The position numbers and the translations under genes are program-made. This document shows, piece by piece, positions 1 to 10,528 of a stretch of 64,000 nucleotides of DNA; position 1 is the first letter of the stretch; each line of letters starts with the position of its first letter. The notes under the pieces are model-generated. The model worked only from the letters and a program-made list of their open reading frames with translations, had not been told where the DNA came from and searched no databases. The DNA is taken from assembly GCA_007449985.2 (NCBI GenBank), contig VIIQ02000207.1:87902-151901 (forward strand). Direction: 5' to 3'. This DNA comes from Desmodesmus armatus (lineage: Eukaryota; Chlorophyta; Chlorophyceae; Sphaeropleales; Scenedesmaceae).

Positions 1-3000
1 CAGTCACTGTAAAGGTTGGCACGAAGTGTGGATAGGGCATACCCACGTTACTTGGCATTGCCGCACGCAGTTCAAGGGATGCACATGTACGTCACGCAAT
101 GGATATATTAATCGAAGTTTGCATACTGCCGACTTGCTTTTGCTCTGCCAAATTTGGAGCATAGTGTGCATGTCGTTGGCTTGTTGCCAATATGTGGTAC
201 ATGCATAAGCACGCACTGGCTGGGCAACCACAGGCCTAGGTCACATGTGCTTTGGCTGGCTGTTTTTACATCTTACGCTTGGGCTATTGCACTTGTGCCA
301 GGGCGTGTTGTTGCCCCTTTGCTGCTGGCAGCATGGTGTGTGTGGCGTGTTGGACGCAACCATTGACCAAACCTGCTGCAGGGCGCCAATGGCCAACTGC
401 TGCTTCCTTACGTGTGGCGTTGTTGGCACGCTGTGCTCTGTCGGGGGTGAGCATGCAGCTGCTTGCACATGACCATAATTGGAGAGCAGTGCTTCTTGAG
501 GCTGGTTTTTTGGCCAGAGGAGGTTGTTGCTGGCGGCAGGGTGTTAGGGTTGTGGGTTGAGGCACAAACATCCAACGGCTTGCTTGCAAATGCAGCAACT
601 GCACAGCAGCACATGCGAAGCTCAGGCCCACCAAGGTCCTTGAGCTTTGCGTGATTAGTCAATTGAACACACTGTTTCATGTGTGTATCCCCATGAGGTG
701 TTGCTGTTGTGAACAGACAAAGCTTTCTATTTGTAGTGTTGTGTGTGGAAGCACCACGGTGCTCAACTCTTGCCTGCAGCGTTTGGCAGGCCTACCTAGG
801 TCCTCAGCCTTCGCTGTGCTGTGCCAAATGTTGTGATACTCAGTGGGCTGGGACATAAGGACGATCGTCACAGCCTCCCAAAACAAAATGCGGTCTCAGC
901 TGAGAGCTGCACGGTAGTCATGTTGTGCGCTCGCATCTATTGCATCCTAAATTGGTACCACTGTGTCCAATCTGCGCAGGCTAGCCTGTGTGTGTGCGTT
1001 GGGCGGGGTTTGGTGCCGCACTGGGTTTGAGGCCTGATAATGTGGGAACTTGACACCTGCACCAACCCTCAGGTTATCGCCATCTAACCATAACCTCTTT
1101 CACCGCAGGCAGTGCGTACCACATGTGAGGTTGTGTGAGATCTTGTGTAGTGTTGGGTGTGTCATCTGTGTGTTGACGCTTCTCTGGAGGGTGTTGTGGC
1201 TTGCCATTGCCGTGTGCAAGAGGCTTGTGGATGGTATTTGTTTCCTGAGCATAAGCAGCTGCATGCCTATGAGCATGCACTCTGCACAGGAGCGGCAGCA
1301 GTGCTCCTTTGTTACGGCAGTGGAGTGGGGCGAGTGTGCGTAAAAGGACCATGTGCCAGGATAAAATTGCCCTCCTGTGTCTATGCAAGGTCTTCCCAGG
1401 GTGGTGTAAGCAGGCCGTGTTGTCGATAGGTGGGAATACCCAGTAGTGCACGCCAAGTGCGTACTGGCAGAGGAACTAGGAATAAGTGTTGTTTCACATA
1501 AGGGACTGGCGCTGCCTTGGCGCCTACAGCTGTGCAAGACTGATCAGTGTGCTACCAGCATTGCTGGTGGCGTCTTGGGTGCGTCACAGCTCGATGCTAT
1601 TGTGGTGGTTGTGCTGTGAGAGGGTGCCGGGCTGAGGGTGATAAGGCTTCCATGGGGATTTTGTCACGGCCACGTTGGGTTCCAACAAGTCTTGTGAATG
1701 ATAGGTGGCCTGCTCCCCGTGCATGTGTTGTACTGCAGCTGCTGCAGAATGCACAAGGCTCTTCACCCTCATCCACCTACGCATGCAGCTGACCGTGCAG
1801 CAGCAATGAGTGCGTCCAAGTGCCACTCAATACACATCAATCATGCCAGTCCATCATTTGCCGTACACGTGCACTACAGCGGCCGCGTCAGGGTCGTATC
1901 GTGTTTTAGCTTGTCACATATTGGAGTGGTGCGGGAGTCAAATGAGCCATCCATGGACATGTCCGACTTTGTCTTTGGTTCTCGCTAGGTAGGATAGCCA
2001 ACAATGCATGCCGTGTTGGTGTGTCTCTGTGGAAGATTCATGCCACACTGACCATGTGAGTACGGCTTGCTCTTGTTCTTTGAGGTACGCGGCACAGCAA
2101 GCGTGCGTGCCTTTTCTGCATCGAATTGCCCATTGATAAAGGCGCCGTCTGTCGGTTGCTGCAGCTGTGGGCACGGTCTCATGTGCAGGTGTATGTGTAG
2201 ACCGCCTCTCTTTTTAAAAGCTCCCTAGCTGTCCTGACCTCTGATGGTCCCCAGTTTGTCCACATGTCAGCACAGGTTGGTTTTGCATAGTGGACGACAT
2301 GCATGGGGCATTGTTAAGCCCTGCCTGCCACCTGTCAGAGCTGTTGGCAGGCTTTAAACCCTTGACAGGGCACCGAGTTGGTGACACCACACGTAGTTTG
2401 GCTTGCTCTTGTGATTGTATGCTGCATATCCTGCAAGGTGTGCTGCTGCAGATGCACATACTGCCCATGTTTTGTTGTGGTGCCTGGCTCTGTAGTGGTG
2501 GTGGATTTCTGTGGCTATGAGGGACAAGTACCGCTCTGTGAGAAGCTGTGGCTGTAGGTTGACAGCACACTCGCTGATGTTTAGAAAGCTGCAACACCCA
2601 CACACTTGATAGCGGTGGTCCTGCTCTCCGTCTTCTGCTCTCAAAGTTTGTTGGATGGTCAACGTATGCTGCTTCCATTGTTTGATCACCTTCACTGGCG
2701 GCAATGGCTGTTCCATCAAGGAGTTGGTGGTTTGCCGCGGCGGTTGTCAGTAGTTTGTGAGTCATAGTGTGCAGCACGCTTGACGGCTGATGTGCTCAGC
2801 TGGCTGCAAGAGGTAGTCCTGGCGAGCTGGAAATTATCAGTGGGGCCTACTGCTGAGCGCAGGTGGCTTCTACCCAGCCTATTTCATTCATGATTTGTTT
2901 GGATGTGTGCTTCACCACGCGTGCTGCGCCGCGTCCCGATCTTGCAACGCATGTGTGTTCCAGACGTGAGTGGCGATTGACAGTGTAACGGCAAATTGAA

Positions 3001-3472
3001 GTTGGTGCTGCGCTAGTGTGCTGAATGCATACTTGGCCTTCGCCGCACACGCCTAACTTGCCCTTGCATCTATGTCTACCCCAGGTGTCGATGGGAGCAT
3101 GCTGACAGTACACACCAGTCACAAGCGGAACAGTCTTTGGACTGCTGCTATGCCGAACCAGGCTGCGTCAACATTGCACAAAGGCCAAACCACGCATGTC
3201 CTCAACCAGCAAAACTAAAAGGAGGGAAGGGGAGATGGAACTGCCGCTGCATATGCTGCCACTGTGCTGTCATTCCCTCATTACTGGATACTTTCACCAC
3301 ATAGTGGTACTCTCCAGACCTAGTTAACTGCCGAAGCCGAAGCTTGGTATCACCACGCGAAGCCGAAGCTTGGTATCACCAAAACTGGTGCTTGGACACG
3401 CCTGCCCGCAACCATCAAAGCTTGTTTGCTTCGATGCTCTGTAACAAGTGCTAGCAGTTGCAACTGCCAGCA
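1..3472. other. Host intergenic DNA, no gene recognised
   Basis: I find no stretch here with a recognisable protein family or a convincing exon chain; the short open frames on both strands look like chance frames in TGC-rich DNA. The block lies 3' of the AKR2-like gene. The only clear structure is a short tandem duplication at 3333-3381. Confidence 0.5.
3333..3381. repeat. 26-bp period tandem duplication
   Basis: The same 23 bases (beginning GAAGCCGAAGCTTGG) occur at 3333-3355 and 3359-3381, separated by CGC. It lies about 90 bp beyond the stop codon of the AKR2-like gene, probably in its 3' UTR or just downstream. Confidence 0.85.
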
Positions 3473-6362
3473 CTACTGAGCTGCAGCTCTTAGCTTGTCC
3501 ATCAGCTCAGGCACTTGGTTGAGAGGGTTGCGCTCATCCGTGCTGCATGAAACACCACAGCGATGGAGAGCAGCGGCAGTGAGTACTAGTCAGCAGTGCA
3601 AGCAGCAAGACACGCCAGTCACAAAAGCTGCAGAAAGTGGCATGCGGGCCATCCAGTACAGCCAACCTTTTACAATCATATCCGATTCATTGCAGTGCCT
3701 GCAGGAGCACTCCTACTCGCTGACTGCAACAGCACAGGTTGCCAGATGTGTGCCACGACCCTCCCAAAAGACGCCACGTTGCTGTCTGCTTGTACTGATG
3801 CATACAGCTGCGCATGTGAGCAAGGCATTGATGACGTGATAGCGAAGCATGACTGTGAGGCAGCCGTTCCGCATCTACCAGAACACACTCCCTGTCACAG
3901 CCCCAGAAAACACTCACCAGGCAAGGTCAAATGGCGTGTTGCCGTTGCTATTCTTGGCTGCCCCATTGGCCCCGCTGTTCAGCAGCAGGTCCACCTGTGC
4001 CGCACAATAAAGCAGGCACCGCGTTGTGAATGCAGCGTGATGATAACTGCTCCAGTTGTCGGACGCAGTGGCTGATGGCCCGCCAAGGCTAGTCAGCCGC
4101 CACAGGCAAAATCCGCAGGACAAATGTAGCTGCTTGTCGGATGTGTTGCAGCACTTTGGATATCAAACTGCGCACAGTGTCAGTCGACTGACACTGTGCA
4201 CACCTGGAGTGGCAAACAGCCTTTGCTCCATGAACATCACTTGGCGTGATAGATGCTTGATCGCAGCCGCTCCCTGCTGTTCTGTCCGGCTGAGCAATGC
4301 TGCTCTAGGCCTCTACAATGAGCGCAACTGAATCAGCCAACAGCCTGTGCCGCGCACAGGCTGTTGGCGCAATATCACTATGCATTGCGTCGCAGCTCCT
4401 TCCTTTCCTCACCAGCAGTGGGCGGCCATAGCCAGCAGCATAGTGCAGTGGGGTGTTGCCCTTGCTGTCCGCTGACTCCAGCTTAGCCCCCTCTTCCAAC
4501 AGCATCTTCGCAATCTCAAGGTGGTTGAAGCCGCAAGCATAGTGCAGAGGTGTACGCTGCTCAGCATCACCAGCATTTACATCCTGCAGGCGTCAACAGC
4601 GGCAACATCAGAACCAGCAGCAGTGTCAGCACTGACTCAGCCAGCGACAGCAACACATATTGGTTTATGGGTATGTGGCGCGTGACAAACCCTCTGCCGG
4701 CCGACCGTCCACGTGTGCGCTACAACGCGGCTGTCCCAGCCGCCCACAAACCTGGGCAGCTGCTGCAGCCTTCAACGAGCAAGCAGGTCCCTGCATCAGT
4801 TCCTGCCCCTGCAGCACCCAACCCCCCACGTTTGCCGGTGTAGTGCGAGCAAAATTGCCTTTTGACGGCTGCGACATCCCTCCCGCACAAAGTTGACGAA
4901 GATCCTTACGCACTCCCCTAGACACGCATGGATGAGAGCGTTAAGATGCAGCATGTCCACGATTGCAAGCAACCAAACAACGCTGGTAACCTGTAGATCC
5001 AGTAGATACCCCGGTCGCACCTTGCCGAATGCAATGAAGTCCTCAACTGCCTCAAGGTCTCCATACTTTGCTGCATCAAACAGGTTGTCAATCTCAGGCA
5101 CATCAGCAGCCGGCGGCCTTTGGGCCCCAGCAGCGGCGGCAGCAGCAGCAGCCCCTGGGGGTGGCACCTGCACCTGCACATCGCCCAGGCGCTCTCCAAG
5201 CTTGGCCAGCACCTGAAGTGGCCAGCGACAGCAGCAACACATTTTCGCCTGCCAACACGAAAGCTAACAGATGGCCATGATGAATGTACCCAGGTTGCAT
5301 TGTAGTCTCCTCATAGATCGGCCCCACCATGTGGATGTGTCAGAGGTCAGAAGTGGGGCCCATCCTTCGCGCACAGGACAGCACATGCACCCTTGGCTCA
5401 AGAGGGAATGCTCAAATATTGTGGCTGTGGCTGCGGCTGTGAACAAGCACTCTCAGTGTACCAGAGAGGGAGGATGGCATAGTACATGTCAGCGCATGCT
5501 TTTGTGGGCCACATGATTGGACGCAGCCCTGTCAATTGGCCATACATGCGCGCGCGAGCGACCACGCAACCCTTGCTATTGGCACATCGACGGCCCAGCT
5601 GCTACTGACCTTTGGGTCGTTCATGTACTTCATCAAGGCACCCATGCCGCCCGCCTGAATCTCCTGGAACATCTGCTTGAATTCTGGGTCATCCCGCAGT
5701 GATGCCATGCGCTGTTGGACCTGCTGGTTCTGCATGTAGGCCTGCGACACAGTCAAGCAGCAGCACCAATGCAGCAGCAGCAGCACCAGCACGTGCCGCG
5801 GCAGTAGCGCAAGCTCCAAGCAGCTGGCATAGCAAGGAGGCAGTGGGCGGTCAGAAAACAACATCAACGACACCCCGGTTCACAAGGCCACCTGTGGACT
5901 GACGGAGGCTGCTGCACCAACCTTTTACAGCTTAGAGGCCTAGTGGCCTCTGCCCTATTGCCTGCTGCTGCCACACCCACCTGCATCTCTGCCATCTGCT
6001 GCTGCACCTCAGGCCTGGACATCGCCTCCTGCATCTGCTTCATCTGTGCAGCAACAGCGGGGTCCTGCAACAGGCCAGAACACGCACAGACACCTTGGGC
6101 TGCGGATATCGGGCTTCTACGAGGGTATTGCACAAGCTGGTGCTCTGCCATCCCTTGTCAGCCCAAATGCACACACCAGCATATGCAGTGTATCCATGCA
6201 TGTGCTGCCTGAACTCACCTGCATGGCCTGCGCCATCTGTGCCTTCATAGCATCAGGCATGTCTGCAGCACGCACTGTCACACGCCTCAGGCTGATACGG
6301 GGGCATTTGGAGGTGGACTTGAAAGCGCCCCTGACGTTGGTGCTGCTGCTGTACTGCAACAT
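3473..6362 (-). CDS. AKR2-like ankyrin-repeat protein with STI1-like region and plastid-type leader (7 exons)
   Basis: Exons on the minus strand, 5' to 3': 6362-6219, 6064-5981, 5741-5610, 5212-5021, 4583-4413, 3994-3918, 3542-3473. Every junction is GT-AG and the frames join to 289 residues ending in TAG. Residues 1-35 are Ser/Arg-rich and end in VRAA, like a chloroplast transit peptide. About 36-130 hold Met/Gln-rich STI1-type helices (DPAVAAQMKQMQ; RDDPEFKQMFQEIQ; ALMKYMNDP). About 165-270 hold three ankyrin repeats with TPLHYACG, NTPLHYAAGYG and NTPFDLA. This architecture matches plant AKR2, a cytosolic chaperone that guides proteins to the chloroplast outer membrane; a plastid leader is unexpected, so an organellar STI1-ankyrin paralogue is an alternative. 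I start at the ATG at 6362; a frame-open GTG lies upstream. The start codon is about 250 bp from the integrated virus, which probably replaced its distal promoter. Confidence 0.88.
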
Positions 6363-6610
6363 GTTGTTCTGATTGCTCCTATGCACCTCGGTTGATAGAA
6401 TTCACTTTATTGTGATAGTAATGATCAATTACAAAGGGGGGCAAAGCAGATCGCCAGTCACTCGCGAAATTGTTATTCTTGTATTGTCCTGCCAGAAAAC
6501 TTTTGCGAACTTGCCTGGATTGGACGCAGAAACCCATATACTTTCATACAAACTTTGTTTTGAACCATCCTTCACGACGGCGGCCTCAATCGTGGAAGAA
6601 AACTATGATG
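6363..6610. promoter_or_regulatory. 5' flank of the AKR2-like gene, up to the virus end
   Basis: These 248 bases separate the AKR2-like start codon from the first unit of the viral inverted repeat. With 23166-23649 on the other side they form the original divergent intergenic region, roughly 0.7 kb. I see no confident TATA box or operator. Confidence 0.5.
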
Positions 6611-6755
6611 CCACCTTCCGCACCTTCCGCACCTTCCGCACCTTCCGCACCTTCCACCTTCCGCACCTTCCGCACCTTCCGCACCTTCCGCACCTTCCGC
6701 ACCTTCCGCACCTTCCACCTTCCGCCACCTTCATCGCATTGTTCTATTTAAGGAT
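6611..6755 (+). repeat. Left terminal inverted repeat of the virus
   Basis: About 13 units of ACCTTCCGC (some shortened to ACCTTCC) run from 6611 to about 6731, followed by a non-repetitive part (CGCCACCTTC, CGCATT, ATTTAAGGA). The right end, read inward on the other strand, shows the same order: repeat array, CGCCACCTTC, CGCATT, ATTTAAGGA. The total is therefore a TIR of about 130-145 bp. The recombinase stop codon is at 6789, immediately inside. Confidence 0.88.
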
Positions 6756-6788
6756 AGAACCTTGCTGCTGCTGTTGTCTATCCAGCGT

Positions 6789-8024
6789 TTAAGTGTTTTT
6801 GATGCTATTGAGAATTGACATTGCTTCATTGATGAGTTCTATAGCACGATTGATTTTTGCCTGTGTTGTGTCTTCTTTCGCAACATCTTCTTCTTCTACG
6901 GCAACATCTTCTTCTACGGCAACATCTTCTTCTACGGCAACATCATCATCTTCTACGGCAACTGGTGGTTCATCTCTCACGAGGTTGTAGTTCAATTGCT
7001 GCCTCAAATCGCTCTGTCCCATTTGTCTTGCTCTTAATTTTCTTGCTTCATTGGTGGGGTTGGTCTTGTTGAAATGTTCGGTGAAAAGATGTCGTAGGTC
7101 AGTAGAACCTGCGGTGTCAGTATCGCTTACTTCCAGTTCGGCAGAAGGGATGATTGACTTGAAAGCCTTTAAAACCAATTTGCTAAAGTTTTTTTGTTGA
7201 AAGAAGTTGTCCCCATTCGCCATCTTTGTTGTTGCGACATAGATGTTAAATATTTCAGCAAGTTTAGGGAATTCCTTTGAGAGATGGATACGATAAGTTC
7301 CCATTTTCCTACTATTCTTGAATGAATGAATGACAAGTTCAACATCCCTACTCTTTTTAGGTTTCTTTGTTCGGTTATTGATAATAATGTAGTTGCCCCT
7401 TTTATCGTTGTTTCTCTCTGCGTCTTTAGCATTTTCAACTGGTTTCCAATCTTCTGCTGTTGGGTGTGGGTCATCATTGAAATACACCTTGAGACTGCCC
7501 CAATCAAGACGGCGTGGTGGGTGGAGTGTGTATATAGCAGTAATCAACCAATTTTTAAGGATGTCCTTTGTTTGTTTGCTTGGAATTCTTGCTTCAAACA
7601 CATTTTTCACCCATTTGTCCCTTGCTGTGATAATATCATTCCAATTAATATTTGCGATGCGTTGTTTAGGGATATTTTTGTCTGCTTGTTCTGTTGCCTT
7701 ATCACGATTTGTTTTCATTTCTTCTCTGTAAAGTTCATCTGCCTGTTGTTTATTACAATGGTTAAGGATTGTAGCAATAGTAGAGAAGTATGTTTTGCGT
7801 GTGTTAAACTTTGAATATGTATCATTGAGATATTTGATGGTTTTTTCATAATCACGCAAGGCAGATGGGATGTCGTCATTGCGAGTTGCGACTTTGTGAT
7901 TGTTGGGTTGTTTAGCGATAATTCCAATCTTGCTCTTCCACGATGGTTCATTGGAAGTAATAACATTTTTCCCTTTAAGGTAGTTGAAAACCTCATCGGC
8001 AGTGTAGTTTTTCTTGAGGGGCAT
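6789..8024 (-). CDS. Tyrosine recombinase (integrase) of the virus
   Basis: 411 residues, uninterrupted. The catalytic domain occupies about residues 140-345. A first active-site arginine lies in PPRRLDWGSL near residue 170. The C-terminal box reads STDLRHLFTEHF, giving the second Arg and its neighbouring His. It is followed by ARQMGQSDLRQQLNY, equivalent to the usual MGHS..Q..Y with Gln in place of the third-box His, and Tyr as nucleophile. The enzyme would integrate or resolve the viral DNA by strand exchange. After the tyrosine comes an acidic tail of near-identical VAVEED units, encoded by 18-21 bp tandem repeats at about 6893-6963, and then a short helix. Its position just inside the left TIR is typical of PLV and virophage genomes. 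The His-to-Gln change is tolerated in some family members. Confidence 0.88.
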   Translation of the reverse strand: MPLKKNYTADEVFNYLKGKNVITSNEPSWKSKIGIIAKQPNNHKVATRNDDIPSALRDYEKTIKYLNDTYSKFNTRKTYFSTIATILNHCNKQQADELYREEMKTNRDKATEQADKNIPKQRIANINWNDIITARDKWVKNVFEARIPSKQTKDILKNWLITAIYTLHPPRRLDWGSLKVYFNDDPHPTAEDWKPVENAKDAERNNDKRGNYIIINNRTKKPKKSRDVELVIHSFKNSRKMGTYRIHLSKEFPKLAEIFNIYVATTKMANGDNFFQQKNFSKLVLKAFKSIIPSAELEVSDTDTAGSTDLRHLFTEHFNKTNPTNEARKLRARQMGQSDLRQQLNYNLVRDEPPVAVEDDDVAVEEDVAVEEDVAVEEEDVAKEDTTQAKINRAIELINEAMSILNSIKNT

Positions 8025-8095
8025 TTTGGATATATGTATTATATATGGATATATTCTTTATATATATTCAATTTTTATTTTTTGGTGCGTAAATA

Positions 8096-8107
8096 GAGTA
8101 AGAAAAA
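8096..8107 (-). terminator. Recurrent TTTTTCTTACTC motif, copy 1
   Basis: On the minus strand the 12-mer TTTTTCTTACTC lies 10 bp after the stop codon of the coiled-coil gene 8118-8543. Identical copies follow two other minus-strand frames, at 8664-8675 and 22596-22607. A 3'-end or termination role is inferred from position only. Confidence 0.4.
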
Positions 8108-8117
8108 GATATTACAA

Positions 8118-8543
8118 TTACTCGGCATTGTCAGTATCAGTCTTGTTTTCTTTCTCAATCTCTTCCTTGATAAACATTGCTGTTTCCATAACATCGTCCC
8201 AAATCCTTTCATCATCCCATCCACCCTCATTCTTCAATCTGTCAAACACCTCATCAATAATTTCCTCTTGTTCGTCTGTAAGGTTCTCCCAATCTTTATA
8301 CAACATCATTTTGATGTGTCCTTTTTCATATACAATTGGAGTAAAACTTTCATCAATATAGTCGTTGAGCCTCTTAATTTTTCTATTACGAATATCAATA
8401 TCATCGTCCTTCTTGTTGAGTGTGAGTGTCATATCATTAACAATCTTCTTATAATCTTCAATAATATTCTCAAGACATACTATGGTCTTCTTGTATTCCT
8501 CAATCTCCTTTTGGACTTCCATTGGGATATTGTTGTTCTCCAT
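8118..8543 (-). CDS. Hypothetical coiled-coil viral protein
   Basis: 141 residues. The N-terminal half is charged and heptad-like (residues about 8-75, rich in Glu, Lys, Ile and Leu) and predicts a coiled coil. The C-terminal half is acidic (WENLTDEQEEIIDEVFDRL, then a Glu/Lys tail). No family recognised. It is transcribed in the same direction as the recombinase, with about 93 bp between the two genes, and has an AT-rich upstream region at 8544-8600. The stop is TAA, followed closely by the recurrent TTTTTCTTACTC motif. A virion or replication accessory protein is possible but not supported. Confidence 0.7.
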   Translation of the reverse strand: MENNNIPMEVQKEIEEYKKTIVCLENIIEDYKKIVNDMTLTLNKKDDDIDIRNRKIKRLNDYIDESFTPIVYEKGHIKMMLYKDWENLTDEQEEIIDEVFDRLKNEGGWDDERIWDDVMETAMFIKEEIEKENKTDTDNAE

Positions 8544-8663
8544 TGTTTATGTTGTTGTTTAAAAGATAAGTTCTTTAAGTCTATATTTGTTTCAATTTTT
8601 TTTTCTTTATCATCACCAAGATAAAAAATAATTGAGTAAATATTTCAATATTTAAAGTTGATT

Positions 8664-8675
8664 GAGTAAGAAAAA
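8664..8675 (-). terminator. Recurrent TTTTTCTTACTC motif, copy 2
   Basis: Same 12-mer as at 8096 and 22596, here 6 bp after the stop of a tiny minus-strand frame (8682-8738). Confidence 0.4.
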
Positions 8676-8681
8676 GAATAT

Positions 8682-8738
8682 TTATCCATCTATATTCAAG
8701 TCCAACTCCTTCAACTTGTCAAAGTCGTCCCCAATCAT
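8682..8738 (-). CDS. Tiny ORF (18 residues)
   Basis: A complete ATG-to-TAA frame on the minus strand, preceded by an A-rich run and followed 6 bp later by the TTTTTCTTACTC motif that also follows two longer genes. The peptide is acidic with DDFDKLKELDLN. It may be a real micro-gene or the remnant of a larger acidic protein. The shared 3' context is the only support. Confidence 0.3.
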   Translation of the reverse strand: MIGDDFDKLKELDLNIDG

Positions 8739-8824
8739 TTTTTTTTAAGTTGATGTAAAAGAAAGAAAGAAAAAGTGAATGGGCCAGTAATGCTCTTTCA
8801 AACTATCAATCAGCGATTACACCG

Positions 8825-10325
8825 ATGACAGAGTGGAGCAGCAATACAGCCTCTTGGGCTTCAAATGCTAATATGTTTAGGTATTCAACAGCCCAATTTG
8901 GTAATCCACCACCTGTCAGTGCCTTCACACAGTGTAATTTAATCATTGGCAACCCTACACTGAACCCAAGTGATGCTTTCTCCTCTTGTCTTTATGTTGC
9001 AGGACAGAACAAGTCTGGTTATGCCTTGTGCGTTCAAGCCAGCAACTTAAACAAACTGTTTTATGACAATTTTGGATTATATCATATTTGTCTTACAGCA
9101 GCATCAGGGATAGGATTTGGTAATACTACATTCTATTCTTATGGTGGCACAATGTGTAATAATACCTACACACTGGGTTTTAAGACGACTTCGCAATCAT
9201 TTTCAAATACAGCAGAAATTACAGTTCAAGGCAACCCAGATTATTCAGGGACTATAATTTTGTCTTCAAGGAAGGCTGGAAAATCAAATCCTGCTGATGA
9301 AGTGATGATTGAAAGAATGCGTATTGCAGGTGGGACTGGGTTTGTAGGGATTGGGACATCATCCCCTGCTTATACACTTGATGTATCAGGTAGTGTTGGT
9401 ATGACAGGGCAACTCCAAATACAAAACGGCGACCCTACCATCACCTTGAGGGACACCAACGGAAGGACTGGGTATATCCATATGAACGACAGTATTATGT
9501 ATTTCTTGAGTGGGTCAAACAATTCACCGTATAATAGTTGGGCGCAAGTCAATGGAAAGTGGCCTATGAGGATTGACACAGCGAATAGTTTTGTTGAGAT
9601 GGGTAATATATCAGTTGGGAGAATAAGCGATTATGGTGATGGTTGGGGAGCAGTTGCGAATAGTAGCAGGTTGAGTGCTGGAAACTATGCTTTACTTCAA
9701 AACACTGATGGTATGACATTATTGAATGCTTCAGCAGGTCAAAGGATAGAGTTTAGGCAGGGCAACGCCATACAAGCATAAATTGAAACAAATGGTAGGT
9801 TTATTATTGAAGGTGGAACGGAGGGAGGTTTATATGTGGGTGGCTACACAGCATTCAACGCTGGAACATATACATTTGTAGCGGCCAATCAAGGGTGGGG
9901 TCAATCATCAGGGAACGCAGCGTATAGTATCCAAGCAACAAATAGGATTGTGTGTAGTGAGTTGAATGTCATTAGTGATGAGCGTGTTAAAAAGGACATC
10001 AAAGACCTTGATGATGACTATTGCCTTTCAGCAATCACACAACTCAAACAAAAGGGTTATAAAAAGTATGATGAAGATAATGTTAAACTGGGTTTTGTAG
10101 CACAAGATGTAGAGCAAATACTACCGACTTGTGTGTATAGAAAGGCACACAAAGTTAAAAAAAGGAAAGCATAAAGACGGCAGGGACATAGTTGATGAAG
10201 ATATTGAAGACTTTAGGTGTATGGACTACACGCAACTCATTCCAATCTTGACTGGTGCTGTAAAATCACTCAACAAGAAGATTGAAGGAATGGAAAAAGA
10301 AATAGCACAACTCAAAAAGAAATAG
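8825..10325 (+). pseudogene. Viral fibre protein with C-terminal S74 intramolecular chaperone domain, broken
   Basis: The frame opens upstream without a usable ATG (about 15 fibre-like codons precede Met 8825), so the true start may be lost near 8779. It is interrupted by an in-frame TAA at 9779-9781, continues in the same frame to about 10150, then needs a one-base shift in an A7 run to reach the end at 10325. The N-terminal two thirds are Gly/Ser/Asn/Thr-rich beta-structured fibre sequence. The C-terminal part is an endosialidase-type chaperone (peptidase S74): SDERVKKDIKDLDD, then GFVAQDVEQILP, then YTQLIPILTGAVKSL and a terminal coiled coil. In this family the domain trimerises the fibre and then cleaves itself off. 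Likely role: host attachment fibre or spike. The TAA fits a CAA Gln codon changed by one transition. Confidence 0.85.
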
Positions 10326-10528
10326 GCACTTCTACATCAACTCTAACATTGTCGGTTTTCTGTAATGGTACAACCTCTACTTCACACTCACAACTAAAAC
10401 ACCAGCACCACCAAGTCATCAAGTTCATCCCGTGTGGAGAGTACCGCTCAGCGGTGAAAGTATCCACTTGTAACAACCTCCCCCCTCCCCCAAAAAAATA
10501 AAAAATAAAAATATGAATATATAATATA
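10326..10528. other. Short viral intergenic stretch with an antisense reading frame sharing a motif with host loci
   Basis: On the minus strand an open frame (10566-10312) contains QVDTFTA and then a Trp/Cys-rich segment (TWWCWCFSCECE). The region around 10450-10495, read on the minus strand, closely matches host sequence at 47274-47320, including a G-rich run. I cannot tell whether this is a small gene, a gene fragment or a captured sequence. Confidence 0.35.

Noticed and set aside
2214..2777. 187-residue minus-strand frame
   Set aside because: No domain, no exon context, composition typical of TGC-rich non-coding DNA here.
3596..4075. 159-residue plus-strand frame
   Set aside because: Antisense to the last introns and exon 6 of the AKR2-like gene.
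6373..6792. Open frame of Thr-Phe-Arg / His-Leu-Pro repeats
   Set aside because: It is the translation of the 9-bp TIR array; any frame through a 9-bp repeat stays open.
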